Of a stretch of DNA of 64,000 nucleotides, positions 1 through 12,614 are shown piece after piece; the first letter of the stretch is position 1, and the number at the start of each line of letters is the position of its first letter. A program made the translations under genes and the position numbers. The DNA is from Methylobacterium gossipiicola (GTDB lineage: Bacteria; Pseudomonadota; Alphaproteobacteria; Rhizobiales; Beijerinckiaceae): the NCBI RefSeq assembly GCF_900113485.1, contig NZ_FOPM01000001.1, positions 62,001 through 126,000 of the forward strand. Direction: 5' to 3'. The notes under the pieces were generated by a model that saw only the letters and a list, made by a program, of their open reading frames with translations, was not told the origin of the DNA and did not search any database.

Positions 1-164
1 GCGGCGAACACCACGAAGGGCGGCAGCAGCAGGGGCAGGGCGTGCAGTCGCTCTGCGAGCAAGTCGCCGTTGAAGCGGAACACGAAGGTGAGGATCACGG
101 CCAGGGCGGTCGCCACGCAATCGTGGACCACCATGACGGCGTGCTTGAGGGTGCGCTGGTTCAT
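1..164 (-). CDS. Polysaccharide biosynthesis protein, FlaA1/CapD type (partial, N-terminus only)
   Basis: Only the first 54 codons are in the window; the gene runs off its left edge. It opens with ATG at 164 and reads MNQRTLKHAVMVVHDCVATA, followed by a hydrophobic stretch ending in FVFRFNG. A short basic start, a HD pair and then a membrane segment ending in RF is the usual opening of the membrane domain of FlaA1/CapD-type nucleoside-diphosphate-sugar epimerase/dehydratases, which act on lipid-linked sugars in envelope polysaccharide synthesis. The catalytic SDR domain lies outside the window, so the assignment rests on the opening alone. It is separated from the next minus-strand gene by about 70 bases. 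Confidence 0.55.
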   Translation of the reverse strand, partial: MNQRTLKHAVMVVHDCVATALAVILTFVFRFNGDLLAERLHALPLLLPPFVVFA

Positions 165-233
165 GAACTCCGGCCCGAACGGGCCCCGGCCGTGGCGGGT
201 ATCGGCGCCCCGCCGCGCCCTGTCAACGCGGCG

Positions 234-1079
234 TCAGGGGCTGGGCCGCAGTGCCTTCAGGACCGCGTCGTCGGTCTCGTCGATGTCGGGGGCATCGATG
301 TGGCGAAACCGGGCCTGGATCAGGCCGAAAGCCCCAAAGGCGAAGTGGCCCGCCGCCACCACGGCGAGCAGAGCCCAGCCGTATGGCTGCGCCCTGAGAG
401 CCGCGAAGGCGCCGGCCAAGCCTTTCACCTCGGATGATGCCTGATGCCACGCCGCCGCCAGGAAGAATCCGCCGATGATGAGGAAGGCGATGCCGCGCGC
501 CGCGTAGCCAAACTGCCCCACGGGCTTCGCCCAGCGGCACTGTTCCGGGCCGAGCTTCAGGCGGTCCGTGACCTTGCCGGTAGCGGCCTTGACCAGGAAG
601 GCGACGCCGCCCGCCATCACCCCGAGGCCGACGAGGGCGACGAGCCAGAGGCCGAAGGGTTTGGCGAGGAGCCACGCGGTCCAGTCCTGCATGCCGTCGC
701 CGCTGCGTGCCTGACCGAGGCCGAGCGCGAGACCGCCGGCCGTGACGGTGAGGCCGGTGTAGATCGCCGCGCTGCCGATATGGGCGGCCCGCACCACGAG
801 GCCCTTCGGCGACGTGCCGCGTCGGTCGGCATCGGTCAGACCCTCGACGAACCGCCACAGGGCGAAGCCGAACAAGCCGACGGCGATGAGTCCGACGAGG
901 ACGGGGCCGAACGGGCCGGCGAGCACCCAGCGGATGGCACTCTCACTGTCATCGGCCCGTCCGCCGCGCCCGAGGGCGGCCAGAAGCGCGAGGCCGCCGA
1001 CGATGCAGTAGACGATGCCGCGTGCGCCGTAGCCGAACCGGGCAAGGCGTTCGATGACGTTCCGGCCGAGGTACTGCAC
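234..1079 (-). CDS. DUF1206 family membrane protein
   Basis: 281 residues with six predicted membrane segments arranged as three related two-helix units. The units open with similar phrases: LARFGYGARGIVYCIVGG near residue 12, VVRAAHIGSAAIYTGLTV near 92, and VGQFGYAARGIAFLIIGG near 188. This threefold repeat of an aromatic/AARG-containing helix followed by a second helix is the DUF1206 pattern, and the length fits the family. Function is unknown; it should sit in the inner membrane. It is on the same strand as moeA and the Smr-like gene, 26 bases downstream of the latter, so it could be the end of that transcript. Confidence 0.85.
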   Translation of the reverse strand: MQYLGRNVIERLARFGYGARGIVYCIVGGLALLAALGRGGRADDSESAIRWVLAGPFGPVLVGLIAVGLFGFALWRFVEGLTDADRRGTSPKGLVVRAAHIGSAAIYTGLTVTAGGLALGLGQARSGDGMQDWTAWLLAKPFGLWLVALVGLGVMAGGVAFLVKAATGKVTDRLKLGPEQCRWAKPVGQFGYAARGIAFLIIGGFFLAAAWHQASSEVKGLAGAFAALRAQPYGWALLAVVAAGHFAFGAFGLIQARFRHIDAPDIDETDDAVLKALRPSP

Positions 1080-1105
1080 GGGAATCCTTCAGGGTGTCGC
1101 GACGC

Positions 1106-1492
1106 TTACTCCCCCGAACGCGCGACCTTGCCCGACAGTGCCACGTAAAATCCGAGTCCGTCGCCGGCCGGCAGGGTCTGGAGGCGGTCGACCAGCCCCT
1201 TGCGCTTGGCGTCCAGCAGCAGGCGTCCGGTGGGCTGGAATAGGGTCTCGCCCCCACCCTCGGGTGGCGGATCGAGGCGCACCGCCACGGTCTTGCCTTT
1301 GCCGAAGCGACTGCGCTCCAGCATCTCGTTCAAGGACGCCTCGGCGGTCGGCCGATTGGCGCCGCGCAAATCGAGCACGGATTCGGCATCGGTGACACCG
1401 AGGGACCCGCGAAGCTTGTCGGCGTAGAAGTCTTCGAAATGCGGCAAGGACGAAACCCCGGCATGGGCGCGTCGGGCGGCGCCCGGAGCCAT
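1106..1492 (-). CDS. Small Smr-like protein of unknown function
   Basis: 128 residues. ATG at 1492 is the only start codon in this open frame; the frame is open further upstream, into the end of moeA, but contains no other start. The motif VLDLRG (residues 42-47) followed by an Ala- and Leu-rich helix and a second half ending DGLGFYVAL resembles the LDLHG...A...L layout of Smr (small MutS-related) domains. The family's HGxG loop is not evident, so this would be a divergent member, perhaps a nucleic-acid-binding or nuclease-derived protein. It directly follows moeA, a position often taken by lexA in alphaproteobacteria. The coding assignment is fairly safe; the family assignment is tentative. 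Confidence 0.55.
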   Translation of the reverse strand: MAPGAARRAHAGVSSLPHFEDFYADKLRGSLGVTDAESVLDLRGANRPTAEASLNEMLERSRFGKGKTVAVRLDPPPEGGGETLFQPTGRLLLDAKRKGLVDRLQTLPAGDGLGFYVALSGKVARSGE

Positions 1493-1541
1493 GATCCTGA
1501 ACTGATCGGCCGCCTTCGTCCAGGCATCCGGCGGAACCGGA

Positions 1542-2771
1542 TCAGACGATGCGGCGATCGAGGCGCAGGATGCGGCAGGGGGCGCCGGCGGCTGCGGCCG
1601 GAGCGTGCGGCGCGCGGATCAACAGGGCCTCGGCCTGACCGAGGACGGAGAGCATGGAGGAATCCTGTCGGTTCTCCGGATGGACGATCGGCAGCCGGTC
1701 GGGCGCCGTGTCGAGGCGGGCGCGGAGATAATCCTGGCGGCCGTCATTGGCCGGCATGTCCTGGCCGAGGGTCGCGGGCTCGCTGCGATCCTCGCCGGCA
1801 CGCGGGTCGCCGAGCAGCGCCCGGATCGCCGGCACCACGAACAGCAATCCGCACACGATGGAGGAAACCGGATTGCCGGGGAGGCCGATCACCGTCGTGG
1901 CCCCGAGGCGCCCGTGCATGAGGGGCTTGCCGGGGCGCAGGGCCACCCGCCAGAATCCGAGTTCGAGTCCTTGCCGGGTCAGGGCCGATTGCACGAGGTC
2001 GTGGTCGCCCACCGAGGCGCCGCCCAGGGTGACGAGGATGTCGGCGCGGGCCGCGACGGCGCGGGTCAGTGCCTCTTCCAGAGCCTCCAGGGTGTCGCCG
2101 ACGATGCCGAGGTCCAGGGTCTCCGCCCCGGCTTCGCGGGCGAGCGCCGCCACCGCCAGGGCGTTGGAGGCGACGATCTGGTCCCAGCGCGCCGGCTCGC
2201 CCGGCGCCACGAGTTCGTCGCCCGTGGCCAGGATCGCCACGCGCGGGCGTCGCCGCACGGTGAGCCGGGCGTGGCCGGCGGCAGCCGCCAGGGCGGTGCG
2301 GCGCGCGTCCAGGGTCTCGCCCGGATGCAGGAGTGTGTCGCCCGCGCGAAAATCGAGGCCGCTCGGTCGGACGAAGCGACCGGCCGCGACGGATTCGCGG
2401 GCCACGACCCGCCCATCTTCGGCCTCAGCATTCTCCTGGATCAGGATCGCGTCGGAGCCGTCCGGCACCGGGGCGCCGGTGAAGATCCGCACGGCTTCGC
2501 CGGCTTCGAGCCTTCCCGTGAAGCCGTGGCCGGCGGCACTGGTGCCGACGATCCGCAGCGTCGCCGGGCAGGTGGCGATGTCCGCTGCGCGCACGGCGTA
2601 GCCGTCCATGGCGGAGGCGGGAAAGGGCGGTTGGGTGCGGGTCGCCCGCACGGCTTCGGCGAGGGTTCGCCCGGCGGCCTCCGCGATGGCGACGGTCTCG
2701 GGCGCGACGGGACCCGGGAAGCCCGCGAGGATTCTGGCCAGGGCCTCCGCGACGGGAATCGGCCCACTCAA
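1542..2771 (-). CDS. moeA: Molybdopterin molybdenumtransferase MoeA
   Basis: 409 residues, close to the usual MoeA size. It inserts molybdate into adenylylated molybdopterin in the last step of molybdenum cofactor synthesis in the cytoplasm. Recognisable segments in order: [14 protein letters not shown] (residues about 46-59), the [11 protein letters not shown] loop, [28 protein letters not shown] and GLPGNPVSS. The start is inferred to be TTG at 2771: it overlaps the moaC stop codon and has GGAGGA six bases ahead, and reading begins just before the conserved PIPVAEAL helix. The frame is open further upstream but that part would lie inside moaC and has no MoeA character. It is translationally coupled to moaC in the ppiD-trp-moa operon. 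Confidence 0.93.
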   Translation of the reverse strand: MSGPIPVAEALARILAGFPGPVAPETVAIAEAAGRTLAEAVRATRTQPPFPASAMDGYAVRAADIATCPATLRIVGTSAAGHGFTGRLEAGEAVRIFTGAPVPDGSDAILIQENAEAEDGRVVARESVAAGRFVRPSGLDFRAGDTLLHPGETLDARRTALAAAAGHARLTVRRRPRVAILATGDELVAPGEPARWDQIVASNALAVAALAREAGAETLDLGIVGDTLEALEEALTRAVAARADILVTLGGASVGDHDLVQSALTRQGLELGFWRVALRPGKPLMHGRLGATTVIGLPGNPVSSIVCGLLFVVPAIRALLGDPRAGEDRSEPATLGQDMPANDGRQDYLRARLDTAPDRLPIVHPENRQDSSMLSVLGQAEALLIRAPHAPAAAAGAPCRILRLDRRIV

Positions 2772-3253
2772 CCGGCATCCTCCGCGAGGTAGGCGCCCGA
2801 ACGCCCGCCATCCTTGGCCAGTAACCGGATGCCCTCGATGCGCATACCCCGGTCGGCGGCCTTCACCATGTCGTAGATGGTGAGACACGCCACCGAGACG
2901 GCGGTCAGCGCCTCCATCTCGACGCCCGTCGGGCCGAGCACCTTCACCTCGGCGGTGACGACGAGGCCCGGCAGGGTGTCGTCCACCTCGCAATCGACCC
3001 GGACCTTGGAGATCAGCAGGGGATGGCAGAGGGGAATGAGTTCGTGGGTGCGCTTGGCCGCCATGATGCCGGCCAGCCGCGCCGTGCCGATGACGTCGCC
3101 CTTCTTGGCGTCGCCCTCGCGGATCAGCGCCAGGGTTTCGGGTAGCATCACCACGGTGCCGACGGCGCGAGCCGTGCGCGTGGTGGCGGCTTTGTCGGAG
3201 ACGTCGACCATATTGGCGGCGCCCGCCGCGTCGAGGTGGGTCAGTTCCGCCAT
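2768..3253 (-). CDS. moaC: Cyclic pyranopterin monophosphate synthase MoaC
   Basis: 161 residues, the standard length. With MoaA it converts GTP to cyclic pyranopterin monophosphate, the first stage of molybdenum cofactor synthesis. Visible family marks are MVDVSDK near residue 15, the [17 protein letters not shown] segment (51-67), ELIPLCHPL (71-79), [11 protein letters not shown] (110-120) and IYDMVKA (126-132). Asp128 and Lys131 match the catalytic residues known from E. coli MoaC. ATG at 3253 lies 10 bases after the trpC stop, and the stop overlaps the moeA start, so it is an internal gene of the trp-moa operon. Confidence 0.96.
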   Translation of the reverse strand: MAELTHLDAAGAANMVDVSDKAATTRTARAVGTVVMLPETLALIREGDAKKGDVIGTARLAGIMAAKRTHELIPLCHPLLISKVRVDCEVDDTLPGLVVTAEVKVLGPTGVEMEALTAVSVACLTIYDMVKAADRGMRIEGIRLLAKDGGRSGAYLAEDAG

Positions 3254-3263
3254 CGTGGTGTCC

Positions 3264-4100
3264 TCACGCGTCCCCGAACAGCAGGTGCCGGGTCGCCGCC
3301 GTAACGTCGTCCTGCCGCATCAGGCTCTCGCCGACCAGAACCGTGCGCAAGCCGTTCTGCCCCAAGCGCACCACGTCGGCGTGGCCCGAGATGCCGCTCT
3401 CGGCCACCGCGATGCGGTCTTCCGGCACGCCGTGGCCGAGGCGGATCGCCGTCTCGAACGAAACTTCGAAGGTCTTCAGGTTGCGGTTGTTGATGCCGAC
3501 GAGCCGGGTGCCCAGGGGGATCGCACGGGTGAGTTCGTCCTCGTCGTGGACCTCGACGAGGACGTCCATCCCGAGGTCGTGCGCCGTTTCGACGAGGGCC
3601 TGCGCTTCGTCGTCGTCGAGGCAGGCCATGATGACGAGGATGCAGTCGGCGCCCCAGGCCCGAGCCTCGAACACCTGATAGGGCTCGAACAGGAAATCCT
3701 TGCGCAGGACCGGCAGCGAACAGGCGTCGCGGGCCTGGGTGAGGTAATCGGGTTTGCCCTGGAACGAGGGCGTGTCGGTGAGCACCGAGAGGCAGGTGGC
3801 GCCCCCCGCCTCGTAGGCCTTGGCGATGGCGACGGGATCGAAATCGGCGCGGATGAGGCCCTTCGACGGCGACGCCTTCTTCACTTCGGCGATGAGGGCC
3901 GGGCGACCTGCTCCGATATGAGCCGCGATGGCATCGGCGAAGCCGCGTGTCGGCTCCATCCCGGCGACGCGCTTCTCGAGCTTCGTCTGCGGCAGCCGCA
4001 GCTTCGCCTCGGCGATCTCGCGGCGCTTGTAGGCCTCGATGCGGGCGAGCACGTCGGCGCGGGAGGGGGCCGCCGTGTCGTCGGTCGCGGGATCGGACAT
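3264..4100 (-). CDS. trpC: Indole-3-glycerol phosphate synthase TrpC
   Basis: 278 residues; a single TIM-barrel enzyme that cyclises 1-(2-carboxyphenylamino)-deoxyribulose phosphate to indole-3-glycerol phosphate in tryptophan synthesis. Motifs include [13 protein letters not shown] (strand 1 and the catalytic Lys), [43 protein letters not shown] and [12 protein letters not shown] at 4100 is chosen because the Asp-rich N-terminus [11 protein letters not shown] leads straight into the first family helix; the open frame upstream lies within trpD and has no family character. No PRAI domain (TrpF) is fused. It begins 10 bases after trpD stops. Confidence 0.96.
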   Translation of the reverse strand: MSDPATDDTAAPSRADVLARIEAYKRREIAEAKLRLPQTKLEKRVAGMEPTRGFADAIAAHIGAGRPALIAEVKKASPSKGLIRADFDPVAIAKAYEAGGATCLSVLTDTPSFQGKPDYLTQARDACSLPVLRKDFLFEPYQVFEARAWGADCILVIMACLDDDEAQALVETAHDLGMDVLVEVHDEDELTRAIPLGTRLVGINNRNLKTFEVSFETAIRLGHGVPEDRIAVAESGISGHADVVRLGQNGLRTVLVGESLMRQDDVTAATRHLLFGDA

Positions 4101-4110
4101 GAAACGGCCT

Positions 4111-5124
4111 TCAGGCGTTCGAGACGGTGACGAGGGCAGAGAGCGTCGCGCGGGCCGCGCCGGAATCGAGGGCGTGCTGCGCCCGTTCGACGCCCTCGTG
4201 GAGCGTCGTGGCGGCGCCGGCCACCACCAGGGCGGCGCCGGCATTGATCACCCCGATGTCGCGGTAGGCGTTGCGAGCCCCTTCCAGCACGCCGTGCAGG
4301 GCCGCGGCGTTGTGGTCCGGATCGCCGCCGCGCAGGTCGTCGAGGCTGTGGAGCGTCAAACCCACCTCGCGGGGATCGAGGGTGGCGTGGGACAGGTGGC
4401 CGCCGTCCAGGGTCACGACGGCCGTGGGGCCCGTGACGGTGATCTCGTCGAGGCCGTCGGAGCCGTGGACCGTCCAGACGCGCTCGCTGCCGAGTTCGGC
4501 GAGCACCCGCGTCAAGGGCTCGGCCCAGGCCGGAGCGGACACGCCGAACAGCTGGTGCTTGACCCCGGCCGGGTTGGCGAGGGGCCCGAGGAGGTTGAAG
4601 ATCGTACGGGTCGGCAACTCGGCGCGTACCGGAGCCACGTGCCGCATGGCGCCGTGGTGGGTCTGGGCGAACATGAAGCACAGGCCGGCTTGGGCGAGGC
4701 AGCGGGCGAGGCCGTCCGGGTCGAGGCCGATGCGGACACCCAAAGCCGCGAGGACGTCCGCAGCACCCGAGCGCGAGGTGGCGGCGCGATTGCCGTGCTT
4801 CGCCACCGGCACGCCGCAGGATGCCGCGATCAGCGCGGCGAGGGTCGAGACGTTGTAGCTGCCCGAGTGATCGCCACCGGTGCCGACGACGTCGATGGCG
4901 CCCGGCACGGCGGCCACGGGCAGCATCCGCGCCCGCATGGCCTCGACGGCGCCGATGATCTCGTCGGGTGTCTCGCCCCGCACCTTGAGGGCGACGAGGA
5001 AGGCTCCGGCCTGGACCGGCGTGACCTCGCCGGACAGGAGATCGTCGAAGGCGCGCCGCGCCTCGACGCGGTCGAGGCTGGTGCCGGCGGTGACTTTCGC
5101 GAGGAGCGGCTTGAACGAATTCAC
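4111..5124 (-). CDS. trpD: Anthranilate phosphoribosyltransferase TrpD
   Basis: About 337 residues with the start used here (GTG at 5124, reading [11 protein letters not shown]). It joins anthranilate to PRPP. The glycine-rich PRPP loop [16 protein letters not shown], the [17 protein letters not shown] segment and the VGTGG and [15 protein letters not shown] phrases are all present. An alternative TTG at 5181 overlaps the trpG stop codon and would add 19 residues ([18 protein letters not shown]...) that look unlike the family. The GTG start matches the usual family length, the TTG start would give direct translational coupling, and neither has a strong ribosome-binding site. Cytoplasmic; third tryptophan gene of the operon. 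Confidence 0.95.
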   Translation of the reverse strand: MNSFKPLLAKVTAGTSLDRVEARRAFDDLLSGEVTPVQAGAFLVALKVRGETPDEIIGAVEAMRARMLPVAAVPGAIDVVGTGGDHSGSYNVSTLAALIAASCGVPVAKHGNRAATSRSGAADVLAALGVRIGLDPDGLARCLAQAGLCFMFAQTHHGAMRHVAPVRAELPTRTIFNLLGPLANPAGVKHQLFGVSAPAWAEPLTRVLAELGSERVWTVHGSDGLDEITVTGPTAVVTLDGGHLSHATLDPREVGLTLHSLDDLRGGDPDHNAAALHGVLEGARNAYRDIGVINAGAALVVAGAATTLHEGVERAQHALDSGAARATLSALVTVSNA

Positions 5125-5177
5125 GGGACCGGATCCGGGGCCGTTTGGAACGAGACCAATCGGTTCTGATGGTTCGT

Positions 5178-5792
<615 letters not shown>

Positions 5793-5855
5793 CGGTCGCT
5801 CACTGGTCATGGACGGTGGTTTGGCCGTCCGGGCCGGCTCGGTCAATCGCGCCGC

Positions 5856-7379
5856 CTACTGCCCCCGCCGCGCCCGGCTCGCATACATCACGGCGTCCTC
5901 CGCCGCGCGGAACAGGGCTTTCGCCTTGTTGACGCATTCCTGCTGCTCGGAGGCCGGATCGGAATCGTAGACGATGCCGGCGCCGGCCTGCACGTGCATG
6001 CGCCCGTCCTTCACGATGGCGGTGCGCAGGACGATGCAGGTGTCCATCTCGCCGCGCGCTCCGAAATAGCCGATGCAGCCGCCATAGGGGCCACGCTTCT
6101 CGCGCTCCAACTCGTCGATGATCTCCATGGCGCGTACCTTCGGAGCGCCCGAGACCGTGCCGGCGGGAAAGCCCGCCGCCAGGGCGTCGAGGGTGTCGTG
6201 GCGCGGGTCGAGCTCGCCCTCGACGTTGGAAACGATGTGCATCACCTGGCTGTAATACTCGAGGAAGAACGACCCCGTGACGGTGACGGAGCCGATCTTC
6301 GCGACCCGACCGACATCGTTGCGGCCGAGGTCGAGCAGCATGAGATGCTCGGAGCGTTCCTTCGGATCGGCCAAGAGTTCGGTGGCCAAAGCCTTGTCCT
6401 CGGCCGGGGTGGCGCCGCGCCGCCGCGTGCCGGCGATGGGCCGGATGGTGACGCGCTGATCGCGCACCCGCACCAGGATTTCGGGCGACGAGCACACCAC
6501 CTGGAACGCCTCGAAATCGAGGTAGCACAGGAACGGGGCCGGGTTGGTGCGGCGCAGGGAGCGATAGAGCGCCATGGCCGGCAGGGTGAAGGGCGCCTCG
6601 AAGCGCTGGGACAGCACCACCTGGAACACGTCCCCGGCGACGATGTACTCCTTTGCCCGCGCCACCATGCCGAGATACGCCTCGGCCGTGGTGTTCGAGA
6701 CGGGCTCGGGGTGGGCGAGGGTGCGCGGGTCGAGGCGGGCCTCGACGGGCAGGGGGCCTTCAAGGGCGTCGGCCACCCGCTCCAGACGGGCGAGCACGGT
6801 CTCGTAGGCGGCGCGGGCGGAGATTCCGGGTTCGGGCCGCACGGGGCCGACCACGGTGATGACGTCCCGCACGGAATCGAACACCACCATCACGCGCGGA
6901 CGCACCAGGATCGCGTCCGGCACCCCGAGGGGGTCGGGGTTCGGGGCGCCGAGGTTCTCCATGGCCCGCACCATGTCGTAGCCGAGATAGCCGAACAGGC
7001 CCGCCGCCATGGGCGGCAAGGTCTCGGCGTCGCCATCGGCCCCGATGGCGCTCTCGGCGATGACGGCGCGTAGACCGGCGAGCGGCGCCAGATCCTGCGC
7101 CACGAAGTCCGACAGGCCGGGATCGCGGGCGATCTCGGGGCGCCCGTCGCGGCAGCGCCAGGCCAGATCGGGATCGAGGCCGATCATCGAGTAGCGCCCG
7201 CGCACGGCGCCGCCCTCAACGGATTCGAGCAGGAAGGCCGGCCCGGAATGGCGGGCCCGCAGCTTCAGGAACGCGGCGACGGGCGTCTCCAGGTCCGCCA
7301 CCAGGGTGAGGTTGAGGAGGGTCGGGCGGCCCGCCTCGTAAGCCTCCGTGAAGGCCGCATCGTCCGGGGCGTGGGTCAT
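5856..7379 (-). CDS. trpE: Anthranilate synthase component I TrpE
   Basis: 507 residues; converts chorismate and ammonia to anthranilate. The N-terminal half carries the feedback-binding phrase FLLESVEGG (family consensus LLES), and the chorismate-binding half carries IRPIAGTRRRG, LLDLGRNDVGRV, FPAGTVSGAPKVRAMEIIDELE and GPYGGCIGYFG. ATG at 7379 begins MTHAPDDAAF; the longer open frame upstream lies inside ppiD. The gap to ppiD is only 7 bases, so there is no room for a leader peptide and attenuator directly ahead of trpE; expression probably starts from the ppiD promoter. TrpE and TrpG are separate here, unlike the TrpEG fusion of some rhizobia. Confidence 0.96.
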   Translation of the reverse strand: MTHAPDDAAFTEAYEAGRPTLLNLTLVADLETPVAAFLKLRARHSGPAFLLESVEGGAVRGRYSMIGLDPDLAWRCRDGRPEIARDPGLSDFVAQDLAPLAGLRAVIAESAIGADGDAETLPPMAAGLFGYLGYDMVRAMENLGAPNPDPLGVPDAILVRPRVMVVFDSVRDVITVVGPVRPEPGISARAAYETVLARLERVADALEGPLPVEARLDPRTLAHPEPVSNTTAEAYLGMVARAKEYIVAGDVFQVVLSQRFEAPFTLPAMALYRSLRRTNPAPFLCYLDFEAFQVVCSSPEILVRVRDQRVTIRPIAGTRRRGATPAEDKALATELLADPKERSEHLMLLDLGRNDVGRVAKIGSVTVTGSFFLEYYSQVMHIVSNVEGELDPRHDTLDALAAGFPAGTVSGAPKVRAMEIIDELEREKRGPYGGCIGYFGARGEMDTCIVLRTAIVKDGRMHVQAGAGIVYDSDPASEQQECVNKAKALFRAAEDAVMYASRARRGQ

Positions 7380-7386
7380 CGGTCGA

Positions 7387-9288
7387 TCAATACTCGCCGC
7401 CGATGGCCCGGCGGAAGGCCGTCTGGTTGACGGTGATCCCCACGGACTTCTGCACCTCGCCGATATACTCGCCGAGGACGTCGTCTGCCAAAGCCGCCTC
7501 GAAGCGTTTGGCGATGGCGGCATCGGCCGGGGAACCCGAGACGTAGGCCGGCATGGTGGCGGCCGTGACCTTGAACACGGCACGGCGCTCGCCGGCTTCC
7601 GCGGAGGCCGACTTGTCCACGGGGGTGGCGAAAATGCGGTTCACCACGTCGGCGGTGAGATCGCCCTTGGGCTGGTTGCGGGCGATGTCGGACACGGTCT
7701 CAACGGTGAGGCCGGCCGACTGCGCCACGGCCTCGAGGGTCTCGCCCTTATCGAGGCGGTCGGTCAGTTCCTTGGCCTTCGCGGCCAGAAGCCGTTCCGT
7801 CTCGGCGGTCTTCCAGCGGGCCGCGACTTCGTCGCGGACGCTGTCGAACGGCTTGTCGTGGGCGCGGTCGATATTCGTCACGTCGTACCAGACGTAACCG
7901 CCGGACTTCGTGCGCAGGGCCTCGTTGTCGCCGCCGACCTCGGCCCGGAACAGGGCCGCCAGGGTGGTGTCCCGGTCGGGAATGCCCTCGACGAGCTTGC
8001 CTTCGGCGTCGATGCCTTGCGCGCTCATGCTCGCGGACGAGACGAGGGGAAGGTTTCGCTCCTTGGCGATGTCGGCGAGGGGCTTGGTGTTGGCGCGGGC
8101 GTCCTCGATGGCGTCGTGGGCGGCCTCGATGCCGTCCGTGGCCCGCTCGAGGGCGATGGTCTTGGCGATGTCGGCCTGGACGTCGGCCAGGGGCTTCAGG
8201 GTCTCGGGCTCGATGGCGGTGACGCGCAGGAGCACGGTGCCGAAGCGGCCCTTCACGGGCTGGCTGACCGTGTCCTTCGGCAGGGCGAAGGCGGCATCGG
8301 CCACGGGTTTGTCGAACAGTTCGGCCTTGGTGAGGGTGCCGAGGGTGAGGTTCTTCGCGTCCGCGCCGTTCTGGGCCGCCACGGCTTCGAAGGGCGCTTC
8401 GTTGGCCTCGATCGTCTTGCGGGCCGCCTCGGCCGAGGCTTCGTCGGGAAACACGATCTGCTGGATCGTGCGGCGCTCCGGCGTGCCGTACTTCGCCTTG
8501 TCGGCCTCGTAGCGCTTGGCGATGTCCTCCTGGCTCACGGCATCGGGCTTGGCCATGGCTTGAGGATCGAGGACCAGGAGGTTCACCGCCCGGGTCTCAG
8601 CGGCGCGGAACGCGTATTTGTTCTCGTCGTAATAGGCCTTCAGGGCCTCGTCCGTGGGCGCCGGGATCGCGCCGACGACGGAGGGGGGCAGCATCACGGC
8701 GGCAACGGCGCGCCGCTCCGTCGTGTAGCGGTGGACCGCCTCGCGCAGAGCCTCCGGCACGTGGAGATCGGACGCCACGGCCTCGGCGAGCTGGAGGCGG
8801 GCGGCGACGGCGCGCTGCTCGCGCACGAAGGTGGTCTCGTTGATGCCGGCGCGCTGCAGGGTCTGGAAGAACAGGGCCGGATCGAACTGGCCGTTGGCGC
8901 CCTGGAAGCTCTTCTCCTCGCGGATGGCGCGCAGGACGGCGGCGTCCGGGATGCTGAGGCCGAGGGTCGCGGTCTGTTGATCGAGGGATGCTTCGCTCAC
9001 GAGCTGGGCCAGAACTTGGCGGTCGATCCCCAAGGCCCGCGCCTGGTCCGGCGTCAGGCTGCGACGGGTCTGGCTCTGATAACGCTGGAGCTGATTCTGG
9101 TAGGCGCTGCGCACGGCTTCCGCCGAGATCGAGGTCTTGCCCACCGTGGCGACGCTGGACGTCGAACCCGCGCGGAAAAACTCCTCGACGCCGAAGATCG
9201 CGACGCCCGCGATCAGGAACACGAACACGACGGAGAGGATGATCTTGCCGAGCCAGTGCTGGCTCGCCTTGCGCATATTCGTCAGCAT
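7387..9288 (-). CDS. ppiD: Peptidyl-prolyl cis-trans isomerase D (PpiD-like periplasmic folding chaperone)
   Basis: 633 residues. ATG at 9288 gives MLTNMRKASQHWLGKIILSV, a short basic tail followed by one membrane helix (about 14-33), which anchors the protein to the inner membrane with the rest in the periplasm. A SurA-N-like helical region (about 45-200) is followed by a parvulin domain around 255-350 (YGTPERRTIQQIVFPDEA, then LTLGTLTKAELFD) and a second PPIC-like region. This layout and length match PpiD, which helps newly exported proteins leave the Sec translocon. The gene is the first of the trp-moa transcript and diverges from tpiA with about 190 bases between. Confidence 0.9.
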   Translation of the reverse strand: MLTNMRKASQHWLGKIILSVVFVFLIAGVAIFGVEEFFRAGSTSSVATVGKTSISAEAVRSAYQNQLQRYQSQTRRSLTPDQARALGIDRQVLAQLVSEASLDQQTATLGLSIPDAAVLRAIREEKSFQGANGQFDPALFFQTLQRAGINETTFVREQRAVAARLQLAEAVASDLHVPEALREAVHRYTTERRAVAAVMLPPSVVGAIPAPTDEALKAYYDENKYAFRAAETRAVNLLVLDPQAMAKPDAVSQEDIAKRYEADKAKYGTPERRTIQQIVFPDEASAEAARKTIEANEAPFEAVAAQNGADAKNLTLGTLTKAELFDKPVADAAFALPKDTVSQPVKGRFGTVLLRVTAIEPETLKPLADVQADIAKTIALERATDGIEAAHDAIEDARANTKPLADIAKERNLPLVSSASMSAQGIDAEGKLVEGIPDRDTTLAALFRAEVGGDNEALRTKSGGYVWYDVTNIDRAHDKPFDSVRDEVAARWKTAETERLLAAKAKELTDRLDKGETLEAVAQSAGLTVETVSDIARNQPKGDLTADVVNRIFATPVDKSASAEAGERRAVFKVTAATMPAYVSGSPADAAIAKRFEAALADDVLGEYIGEVQKSVGITVNQTAFRRAIGGEY

Positions 9289-9476
9289 CGGGTTCCGGTT
9301 CTTCGTCTCGGCGGATGGGAGCGGCCGGGCCGCGATCATCCTGAAGGCCGTCCGCGATAGACCATCCGGGCGCCGCCGCAAAGGCCGGCCCCGGCACGCT
9401 CGGGTTTGGCGCTGCCCGGCCAATCTGGTAGGGGCGGCGTGAAGCTTGACCCAGATGAGATGCGGAGCGGAGATTC

Positions 9477-10241
9477 ATGACCAAGGCGGGGCGACGGCCT
9501 CTGGTTGCGGGCAACTGGAAGATGAACGGTCTGCGCAGTTCGGTCTCCGTGGTGGAGGCGGTGCGCAACGGCCTCACCCCGGCCATCCACGACGCCGTCG
9601 ACGTGCTGATCTGCCCGCCCTCCACCCTCATCTCGTCCTGCGTGGCGGCGACCTACGGGTCGCCCATCGCCATCGGCGGCCAAAACCTGCACGCCAAGCC
9701 GAGCGGCGCTTTCACGGGTAGCATCTCGGCCGAGATGCTGGCCGACCTCGGCGCCTCCTACGTTATCGTCGGCCATTCCGAGCGCCGCGCCTACCACTAC
9801 GAGACCGATGACGGCGTCCACGCCAAGGCGCTCGGGGCGCGCCGCGCCGGCCTCTGCGGCATCATCTGCGTCGGCGAGACGCGGGACGAGCGCGAGGAGG
9901 GGCGCACCCTCGACATCGTGCGGGCCCAACTCGCCATCGGTGTCCCGAAGGGCGCGACGGCCGCCGACACGGTGATCGCCTACGAGCCGGTCTGGGCCAT
10001 CGGCACCGGCCTCACCCCGACGCCGACGGATGTCGCCGAGGTCCACGCCTCGTTGCGCGAGATGCTCGGCCGGCTCATCGGCCCGGAGGCCGAGAAGGTC
10101 CGCATCCTGTATGGCGGCTCGGTCAAGCCGAGCAACGCCCGCGAACTGATGGCCGTCGAGAACGTCGATGGCGCCCTCGTGGGTGGCGCCAGCCTCGTGG
10201 CGGACGACTTCCTGGGGATCGTCAACGCTTACGCCCCTTGA
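9477..10241 (+). CDS. tpiA: Triosephosphate isomerase
   Basis: 254 residues; interconverts dihydroxyacetone phosphate and glyceraldehyde 3-phosphate. Asn13 and Lys15 lie in AGNWKMNG, the electrophile His100 in VGHSERR, and the catalytic base Glu170 in [11 protein letters not shown]; the phosphate loop [11 protein letters not shown] is present near the C-terminus. ATG at 9477 is preceded by GGAG. It starts a plus-strand run with secG and pyrG, an order common in alphaproteobacteria. Confidence 0.97.
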   Translation: MTKAGRRPLVAGNWKMNGLRSSVSVVEAVRNGLTPAIHDAVDVLICPPSTLISSCVAATYGSPIAIGGQNLHAKPSGAFTGSISAEMLADLGASYVIVGHSERRAYHYETDDGVHAKALGARRAGLCGIICVGETRDEREEGRTLDIVRAQLAIGVPKGATAADTVIAYEPVWAIGTGLTPTPTDVAEVHASLREMLGRLIGPEAEKVRILYGGSVKPSNARELMAVENVDGALVGGASLVADDFLGIVNAYAP

Positions 10242-10370
10242 GGCGGCTGCCGGTTGGCGTTCGCGGGCATTCTCGTGTAACAGCCGACCAAATATGTGGC
10301 CGGCGCGGATGCGGCGCCGTGCCCGGCCCCTCCCGCGCGTGCCCGAATTGGTGACGCCCCTGGATAAACG

Positions 10371-12606
<2,236 letters not shown>

Positions 12607-12614
12607 GAGACGCG

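Noticed and set aside
1605-2792. Long open frame on the plus strand opposite moeA (also 5145-7073, 18130-20166, 25636-27618, 43606-45390, 57042-59402 on plus and 10585-12552 on minus)
   Set aside because: Each lies exactly antisense to a clearly identified gene and reads as Arg/Gly/His-rich low-complexity sequence. High GC at third positions creates long antisense open frames.
7380-7386. Attenuator or leader peptide before trpE
   Set aside because: Only seven bases separate ppiD from trpE.
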